Assembly: GCA_030549205.1 (NCBI GenBank)
Contig: JAUKTV010000005.1
Coordinates: forward strand, 744,001 to 808,000
Source: Apiosordaria backusii
Taxonomy: Eukaryota > Ascomycota > Sordariomycetes > Sordariales > Lasiosphaeriaceae
DNA: 64,000 bases
Reading direction: 5' to 3'
Part shown: in pieces, positions 55,927-64,000 of the stretch
Layout of the letters: each line of letters starts with the position of its first letter
Position numbering within the stretch: position 1 is the first letter of the stretch
Position numbers and translations under genes: made by a program
The notes under the pieces: model-generated
Told to the model about the DNA's origin: nothing
The model's input: only the letters and a program-made list of their open reading frames with translations
The model's database searches: none

Positions 55927-57705
55927 AAGAGCCTCACAGATGAGGCTTTCGAGCAGGTTTGACGGCGACAGAGGTCTGAATCAGGCCAGCTCATGGAACG
56001 CCGCGGAAGCTGGGGATTGGTGGCAGAGGGCTAGAACTCAGCAAGGGGAGGGAAGGGTCGCTGAAGAATGTTAACGCCGCAAGGGATGACAGCCCGCCTT
56101 AGTTTGTATCTGCGGCTGTCGTTCTCCCTTACAGAGGGAAGCATGGCAAACAAACCCAACCCAAGCACGTGGAGAAAGAAGAATCTCTGACCCATCATAA
56201 CGGCGATGTGTGTTAGTGTAAGGCAAGGGAGGAGAAACATTGAAAAGGGGGTCATTTAGTGGCGTTTTTTGGGGGCCCATGTCACGAGACAGAGGGCAAA
56301 TGGAACGGAAAACGATGCTTGTTTGATCAAAAATTGAAAGATCTCAAGACTTACGTATATATACATCACATATACTGTGTACACAAAGCACTGGTGATAC
56401 CTACCTGCTTCAAAGCCACCCGTCTTTAACTGCTGTGTCGCCTAGACATCTATCTATCCCTTCACTCAGATCCAACATGCCATTCTGGACGGCAAACGAA
56501 CAAACTCCTGCCCTCAGAAAGCGTGGTTCAGCCGCCTTTCTAGCTCAAGACACACTCTTCCTAATCTGTCTGGGATTTACTTTTTTAAGTTTCATGAGAG
56601 GAGGAAGTACAGTATGTTCAAGTCAGCGGAAGTTTATATCTGGATGATTTTTCTACCACCTGTTGTTCGACTAAGGTAACCAACCATGATGTCTTCCTCA
56701 CGATGTCCTCTGTTCTTCTCAGATGTTGGTTGGACAGTTTGACATTGAGGTTTTGTATGTATGGGAGCGAGGAGAGGAGAAACAGAGTTATATACAATCT
56801 ATTTCTCTTTCTACTCCTCTTCTTCTCCAGATTTACTACACTTAGTTTTGTAAGAGGTTACTACTGCTGCCATTGTTTTGTTTCTTGTGTTCAAATTCAT
56901 CCTGCATAGCCGAGAAAAGATTCATACACACAACGCCAATGTCTTTTTTTCTTTTGGTTGTTGTAACAGAGTAGTGAAGCAACAGCACGATATATGTATG
57001 TAGACCTAACTTATATTGTTTACTAATTACTTACCTGTCAAGATTCCACACTCCTCTTCGTTTCCCGTCCTCAACCACAACTTATATATGTAGGGAGGGA
57101 ACTTGGAGATCGTTTGGACCTTTTCTGCTGGGTTTAATGTCACAACTAGACATGCGGTGATAGGATGCTAGTATCGTCATGTATTTTGACACACTCTAGG
57201 GCTTCTAATCTCGTCACACACTGGACATACACATTGGACATAATGTGAGGGAGTTCATTGGAATACAGCCTGTCACATTCGTGCCAAACTTGAGAGGTTC
57301 TCTGTCAAGGGTATGTGTGTTTTTGCTTGTCTATGATGCGAGGGATGATGACTGACAAACACCATGCTTTCACATCATGCTTAGCTGGTGGTGGGTGCAA
57401 GAGAACGCGGAGAAAGGGTGGACAAGAATTCCACAAATTCAGTGAGTTTTGCGGGAGGAAGAAGGCCAGACCTGTGTGTATGTAAACACAGCTATCTACA
57501 GCAGTTCACTGCTACCTCCAATGCCTGATGTATGCGTGTGTTGTATACCGGTGTGAGATCGACTTGAGCCTCCTCCAATATGGCCCGGACTCTCAACCCC
57601 TTCCCATACCTTGAGCCTCGTCCCACGTCTTTCATCGACTACTGCAGCACGTCAGTGTGCCAAAAAACGCGCATACTTACCGCAGGAAGTAAACGCATAT
57701 CCCGT

Positions 57706-57742
57706 CCGTCCATCCGTCCGCGCATCCATCCATCCATCCATC
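57706..57742 (+). repeat. CCGT/CATC tetranucleotide microsatellite
   Basis: Units of CCGT and CCAT merge into about five pure CATC repeats (57723-57742). This is a simple slippage tract. Confidence 0.8.
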
Positions 57743-58249
57743 GCCCAGCGACATTTCGGCTGGCTTACCAGATAAACCCGGAATTGGTCTCCGTGTTTTG
57801 TCTTGTTCAATAACCGTGTTGCTCTTTGCGTCTGCTGTGCCCGCGCCGCACATCCCGCTCTGGTGTTGTTGTCCGTTGGTATTATATACCCTCCTTTTCC
57901 TTTGCCCCTCAATAGCCACTCAATATCTTCCCAAAATATATAAAACAAAGGACGGACAAGCAAAGGAGGAAAATATGGGACTGGTATCACTCTTCCACGT
58001 AAAACAACCATTACACCTTTCTTAACCATGCTTCAAACCCTCAGTTTGAATGTTCGCTGGTGGTGTAATCCTCGGGTTCGGATCACCTAATCCAGGTAAC
58101 CCCCCTTCTTCCTTAACTTCCCCCCATCCATCGTTGATGAACATGCTTGACAGACAATTGGTGATTCTAGACTCGGTTAGCCTCCCAGACTTTTGACACA
58201 AAAACCAACCGCTTGCGCCCTCCCCTTGCAGCAATTTGGCAAGCAGCCG

Positions 58250-58279
58250 CACCACCACCACCACCACCACCACCACCAC
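58250..58279 (+). repeat. (CAC)10 microsatellite
   Basis: Ten uninterrupted CAC units are present. They lie outside any supported gene and produce artefactual His or Trp runs in open frames. Confidence 0.9.
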
Positions 58280-58448
58280 AAGCTGCTTGCTGCTGCTGCA
58301 GCGAGAAAAGCAGAAGCAACACGCAACCGCGGGGAAATACCCGTCAGGAAAAGAAAAAATAGCAGACGACACACCCGCACCCGCATCCACAGACAAACAC
58401 ATACACCCGTAAAGTTCCCATTCTTGGAATGAGGGTGCGTCGGGGGAA

Positions 58449-58523
58449 TGTGTATGTACATACATACAAACCTTACTGCAGCAGGGTGTACAGTATGTAT
58501 TGTATGTACAGTACATACAACAC
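58449..58523. repeat. cluster of GTATGTACATAC-type palindromes
   Basis: The motif GTATGT/ACATAC occurs repeatedly in both orientations around 58449-58470 and 58493-58520, so the two sides can pair. A related GTATGTACCTAC lies near 62034. Function unknown. Confidence 0.5.
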
Positions 58524-61500
58524 ACCCCTTCTATGCATGACGCTAGAGTTCATAAAAAGGACCATTTCCCCAAGATAGGATCCCGAAATGTGATGGTGGT
58601 GGTTTGGGTTACGAATATCAATTCCAGTTATCGTTGTGCCCCCCTTGTTCCCCCTTTGGATATTACTATTCATTTTATGCCATGCGTATCTGCGCGTATG
58701 TATATATGTAGCAGAGCGTGGGTGGCAGAGTAGTACCGTACTGTAGAGACGCATCGTCATCCCTCTGATGGATACCCACGACGTGCTTCCGCTTGCTCGG
58801 CTGACCTGCATTGTTATGTAGGAAAAAGGCAAGGGGTTTGGCGGACAGATGCGCCAAGGCTCACAAAGTTCAGATGAAAATGGGCATTTTGGCGGTGGGT
58901 GGTGGTGGATTTCCCATTGTTCCTCCGCTGTGCTTTTCGCCTTCTGCCCTCCCAAAACCAACAAGCGAGAAGGAAGGGCTAAACCAAATATTCTTATCTG
59001 GGATTAGTCTGAGATTTAATATGTAACTGTAAGGTTCAGCATCATGAAAAGACCACGGGACCTTCAGGGGGGAAAACGAGCTTCATGCATGAAAGAAGGC
59101 CTGGGGATTCGGACAAAACTTGGTTAGCAGGGCCGGGTGATCTGCGAGGAAGGGCTTGGGGTCCGACGTCTCTCTATCCGAAGCCTGGTTGTGTTTTGAC
59201 GACGTTTTTTGACACTTGCTTGTGCTGACATATCCCGAGAATTCTTGGTGTCTGATATAGCTACTACGCCGCTGGGTCCGCCCACTATGGGTAGCCCCTC
59301 GGGTGACCCTCTCACGAAACTGCTTTTGCCGCCGACCACCCTGGATCCATTTGCTCACTGTTACACACCATTCCACCAAGCACAAGGGGAATAAGAGATG
59401 GGTGGACACGTGTGTATCACTGTCGTTGATAACAAGACGTGCTCCATGCCGATATGCGGGACTGTTAATTAGGGCTCAGGAGAAAAAGGGGCAAGCCGCG
59501 CTTGCAGCTGCATTCACGGATACTGCCTCCTGCTCTTGGGGGTCTGTTGCTTGTGTTTTCTTGACATGGCTGAAGGCATCAACCGTTCCTGGGCCCAAGC
59601 GTCTCAGAAAGCATGGCAACGTGGTTTGCACAGACGTTCCTTCTTGTCGGCCATGATGGTGTCGCCCCTTGCGCGATGCAACCCACAGCTGGAAATGCTG
59701 CTGGGTGGTGTTCTCAGGAGGCCCGAAAGGGAACAGGGGCTGCCAAATACGGGAGCATCTTTGGCCACCGTCCACAATCAGATGCAAGAATGTGCTCATC
59801 GTTGGTGGGGGTCCAGCCAAAAGGCTTTCATGCAACCTGGAAGCTGCATTGTTTGATCTCTTTTCTGGTTCGAACATGCCGCGGTCCGTCTTCACCCCTC
59901 ATTTTGCTTTCCGTCAAAACAAACCACAGAACCCCTCCATGGGAGCCCACTTAGTGTCCGTCCACTGTGGACCGAGATCTCTTTTGGCCCAAGTTGTGGA
60001 TTCAACGAGCGGCAGCTTGCGGGTCTCCGTAGTGCCGTTGATCGCCAAGCAGTGGCATCAACCACGCTCACTGGCTGTCTTGCCGTCGTCTACTTGAAGC
60101 CGACGATGGAGTCGTGCAAGTTTTCACGGTCAATTGGCCCCCGAGAAGCCATCCAGGAGAGCACCCAACAAATAGAAGATCTGTGTCAACCGTTCAGCAC
60201 CCATATGCTCATGCACGTCGACGACCTCATCATGTGAGCAGAGCCGAACCGCAACCCCTGCGCCAAGGTCAGAGAGCGCTTCTCTTGGCACATTCATCCG
60301 CAAGATGATAATCATCGGAGGTCTTGATGGTGTCTCACGCTCCTCCTCCGTCCGCGCCGTCGCATTGAGGCGGCAGCATGGAGCTTTTTCTCTTTTTGCC
60401 CAGCTCGATTTGTGGAAGCCTGTGAGCTCCAGAGCCACGCTAGCCCGAAGCAGTCTCCCACTTTGAGAAAATGCTTCCCTCCCCCATGTCTTCTTGGCCA
60501 GCCATCCGTCAATGGACTGTTGAGGATTGAAGACTTGTTGACCAGTGGGAAGCCAGCCCGGCCTCACGCTTGGACCTCGCCGTGGGGATGATTTTCTGCC
60601 CAATGGTGGCGGCGGGCAACCCGCATCGACCCGGAAAATGTGCCCAATGGTAATCCTGACCTGCCTCTCTTCATCGCCGTTGGACAAAAGAGGTCCCGAG
60701 AGTGTGTGGCCGCAGAAGGCCGACGTCGCCCCAGACCCGCGCCCCGTCTGAGGAACTGACGAGCAGGTGAAGAGAGGAAACCCTGGTTTGTAGGGCACTG
60801 CAACCCAGATCGCTTGGAAGATAACCATGATTGCAACTCCACAGTCCCCGAACCGCAATTGCAACCAGGAAAAGAAACCTCTTGTTTGTGTCTAGCTTCT
60901 TTTGAGGTCCTTTGTGGAGCTTGGCCGCGGCTCGTCGCCGTTCGGGTTTCTTATAGTGTACGGTTGCTGGATCTCTCATCTGCCATGGCATCGACAAGCC
61001 GAGGGCTGTGGTTGTAGCAAATCGAAATTCTTCGACCATCGGATGTGGTAAATGAGGCGTCGAGGGCGTCCTGCTGCAATTGTCTTGCCGACCATTGTTG
61101 CATTTTGGAGTGTGGTGCTTCACAGACCCGGAGGATCCTGCCCGGCGTCGCTCCATCGGCCACGAGTCTCGAGTGTCTTGCGCTCTGACGAAAAAAAAGT
61201 GCACATCTTTTCTCAATGTCAATCTCATGAGCTCCATCGATACACGGTGGAGCGTCGATGAATCGTGACCTCCCCGGCAGAAACATCGGAAGCTTGACCT
61301 CTGGCCTTCCGTAAGCACCCCTGACACTGTGTCACGGCGGTGCCTGGGGTCCTGGCCACGAGCGGGGAGAGTCGTGTCCATCTCAATCCCAGACGAGGCA
61401 GCGAGCAGCTCTCAAGCCATCATCGAGCCGATCCAGATCACAGCTTCGCAGCGCTGGCGGGGAACGGCAGATGATGGCTGCGCTAGGAAAAGGGCCAAAA

Positions 61501-64000
61501 AGCCACGGGGGAGGTGGAATTGACAAATGACAATCGCATTGTCGTCTCGGGCAGCCCAGCGGCGCGATGTTTCTCTGTCATGTCTCGCGGTGGTGCGCTT
61601 GCGGGCCGACACCCACTAGAATCATCGAGTATCGAACATGGAACGTCTCTTGTAGCGGTCGATCGCATTTGGCAAGCTGCTGTGGTGCTGCCAGAAGGGC
61701 CCTGTGAGACTCTTGTGAGACTGTCGATATTCCATCTGTGGTACCTTGATGGATGTTGGCGATAGCTGCTGCACTAAGCCGGTTCCATTCTGACAGGGCC
61801 AGGCGGGCACAGCGGGCACAGCGGGCCAGTTAAGCGACCGCACCTTGTGCAGGCGAGACCCCTGTTCTGTCCTGGTTGGAAAGAAACGCTCAGTGCACTG
61901 CTTGATCAGTGAGGTCGAAATATCTCTCTTGGAAAGACGGGAGAACGCGGCTGATGATTCGTACTTGGCTCGGTACTATTTGTTGACCAATTGCCCATGG
62001 TCCATCGAAACGAGATAACATTGGGATGTACTGTATGTACCTACAGAATGAAGGATTTTTTGCGCGACTTGTGCAGCGAGTGAGCGAATAGGCATAAGGG
62101 CATCGGCTGGATCGAGCGGGCAGCATTGCAGGAAACGCCTCCTTCTGCAGCTGTCCGCTATTAGAGTTACCTCGCTGACTGTCAAGGTGAGGTTGTGCAA
62201 TGCTGAGAGCAATTCCTTGTCCGGCACTCGATGGGGTCTGTGCTGCCCCTTGATATTGAATAGGTAGGAAATATTGGAAAGTCATGGATACCTTGTAGTC
62301 TGCAGCCATGCGCCTGCCACGGTCTTGACAAGCTTCCTTCCTTATTTTCAGTCTCTGACTTTTATTACCCATTTTATTCCCGGTTAAGGAAAAAGAAGGA
62401 AGGAAAACTGCCTGACCTGACTGACCTGACTGACCTGACCCACGGCATGAGAAACAACACATGGCTTTCTTTTTCAGCAACTCATCACGAACTCGACTCA
62501 TCGGCGAAAAGAAACAAGCAGGACCTGCTCCATTAGCCACCGCGTTTCGCCAGAGACAGCCAGAGCGTGCTTAACGGCGCCAGCCAAGACTCCCTCCTCT
62601 TCTCCTCGTTTTTCAATCAAGTGTTGCTTTTTCCCTCTCTCTCTTTTTCTCGCTCACCTGCCCCTGGTCCATTGGGACAAGGGACATGGGGCATGGGACA
62701 TGGGAGCATGGGGACATGGCGTAGCTACAAGGATACTTTGGGTGCGCGGTACGTACCGTGCGTTCCATTTCCTCAACAAGCGTGCCCGGCGAGGTACCTG
62801 ACCTTGCTTTGCTGCTCTCTGCTTGCTTGCAAGGGTGCTCATCAGTGAGGTCCTTTTCTCTCTGGTCCATCTGACGACGCTAACAGTGGGCATGATCCCT
62901 CCATCTCCTCCCACTGTGCTCTCTTGGGCTTGGTCTCAACAGCTCCATCCGCCATCAGCGACTTGGAATTCGTCCGCTGTCCCTCGCGAGCCGCTCACTG
63001 CCCGCTAGCTAATGTTGATGCTAGTTGCTAGTGCCCGAAGCCCTCGAGAGCAATGATTAACAGCAGATGTCTCTTTGCTGAATGACATGACGGAGACCAC
63101 CGTTCTCCCCCCGTCTCCCCTTGTGTGCTCCCCCCCCCAAATCCGGGCCAAGCTCACCCTGGACCCCTGCCGGGAGATACAAGATGACGGTTCCTTCGCG
63201 TACATAGTACAAGTACCTACATATGCCGCCCAAGCGTGGTCCCCTCGGCCGCTTGCCTTGTCTTTTGCGCGTCCTGAACTTATCTTGTCCCAGTCCCGCA
63301 GGTTGAACTGCATTTGCGGCGCCAGCTCTGCAGCCGACTGTCGTCTTGCGACTGGTAGATCTCTCTTGTTTGCTGCCGTACTTGGTGCGGATGCTGCTGC
63401 ACGCCTCAGACAACACCACCACTTACACAACCAGTCACCATCTCTCCGCCTGTTCTACCCGTATGTCCTCGACACCGACTCGGTCTTTGTTCTGCACGCT
63501 TTGGGGACCTTTTTCGGACCGGTAAGGCAAACCCCAGAGCCGAGAGGAACCAGGACCGCACTGTTCGCCGTTACTCAAACGACGACTTGACCAGAACGAG
63601 GATCCGGCCAGCAGTTCTGTCCGACGCCCTCGGGTTTCTGGTCGATAGTCTTCGTGCTCTCACTGTGTACGCCTAGGTGGAGGGGAACATCGTCAACGGC
63701 GGCTACGGTTAACTCGCCATAGAGGCTACTTTCCGCCCCCTTTTCGCCTGCACCCCGTGCCCCCCCGTCCAAGTCCCGGGTCTGCATCCACCTCGACCCG
63801 CGCTGCTTGACCAAGAGACCTGCCGAACGACCACCCTCCCAACGCTTCTGCAGGAGCTACCCAACTAAGACTTCGTGAAAGTGCAACACCAATACACTTC
63901 CGGCCTCCACACCAAGCATCTTGCGACCTTCTCCAGCCCAGACCGCTGCACGCCCCCTCAGGAACCAATTGCTGTCTTCGGCCCCCCGTATCATGCATGT

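Larger units (their letters stand above)
55927..64000. other. 8-kb region without supportable gene
   Basis: No frame shows a domain, signal peptide or plausible exon chain. The longest (60130-60864 and 60671-61381, minus strand) overlap each other and plus-strand frames. The region holds simple repeats, palindromic GTATGTAC motifs near 58450-58530, and GC-rich DNA after 59100. The part after 62500, with CT-rich tracts, may be the promoter or leader of a gene beyond the right edge. Confidence 0.45.

Noticed and set aside
60130..61381. Two long minus-strand open frames (244 and 236 codons)
   Set aside because: They overlap in different frames, lack known motifs and show no splice structure.
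63075..63590. 171-codon plus-strand frame near the right edge
   Set aside because: It has no family features and lies in CT-rich DNA that looks like a promoter or leader.
1..64000. CRISPR arrays or prokaryotic operons
   Set aside because: No regularly spaced direct repeats, and the spliced genes and families are eukaryotic.
1..64000. RIP-mutated transposon blocks
   Set aside because: No extended AT-rich, TpA-enriched tract was seen; only single candidate changes such as the TAG at 29192.

Overview
The window looks like chromosomal DNA of a filamentous ascomycete, most likely a Sordariomycete (Sordariales-like). Reasons: GC content is moderate; introns are mostly 44-130 nt with GT..AG ends and CTRAC-type branch points; gene spacing is wide; and the families are typical of such fungi (DUF5672, DUF2457, CBM18 chitin deacetylase, DFG10, Hos4-like ankyrin protein). 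I placed exon boundaries by hand from reading frame, splice signals and family similarity. No searches were run.

Layout from the left. A SEC12-type Sar1 exchange factor, cut by the left edge (2-1828, +). Two divergent DUF5672 glycosyltransferase-like paralogues (2702-4244, -, with two frame breaks; 5425-6474, +, intact). A seven-exon chitin deacetylase with three CBM18 modules (7959-10146, +). Three tandem ~460-bp units, each holding a tRNA-like gene on the minus strand (11058-12072). A GPI-anchored Thr/Pro-rich wall protein (14251-14970, -). About 4.6 kb without a convincing gene. A zinc-finger protein (19617-22084, +). A PGAP4-like GPI glycosyltransferase (23055-24353, +). A secreted GPI-type protein (25047-25877, -). 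A zinc-ribbon regulator-like protein with a difficult 5' part (27207-29757, -). Mitochondrial ATP synthase subunit delta (30289-31114, -). About 5 kb of gene-poor DNA. A DUF2457 protein (36192-38429, +), SAR1 (39488-40292, +), a patatin-like phospholipase (41415-44015, +), polyprenol reductase DFG10 (45110-46156, +), an ALKBH6-like dioxygenase (46383-47212, -), a Hos4-like Set3-complex ankyrin protein (48572-53473, +), the GTPase RBG1/DRG1 (54558-55926, +), and then 8 kb with no supportable gene.

Many of the genes serve the secretory and glycosylation route. SEC12 activates SAR1 to start COPII vesicles, DFG10 makes dolichol for glycosylation, and PGAP4 modifies GPI anchors. Two GPI-type proteins, the chitin deacetylase and the DUF5672 enzymes are its cargo or Golgi residents. 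SEC12 and SAR1 lying about 38 kb apart is notable. The most unusual structure is the tandem trio of tRNA-like genes: arm sequences differ between copies, yet base pairing is kept, and an insert sits in the anticodon loop. I found no CRISPR array, autonomous transposon or RIP-type AT-rich block.
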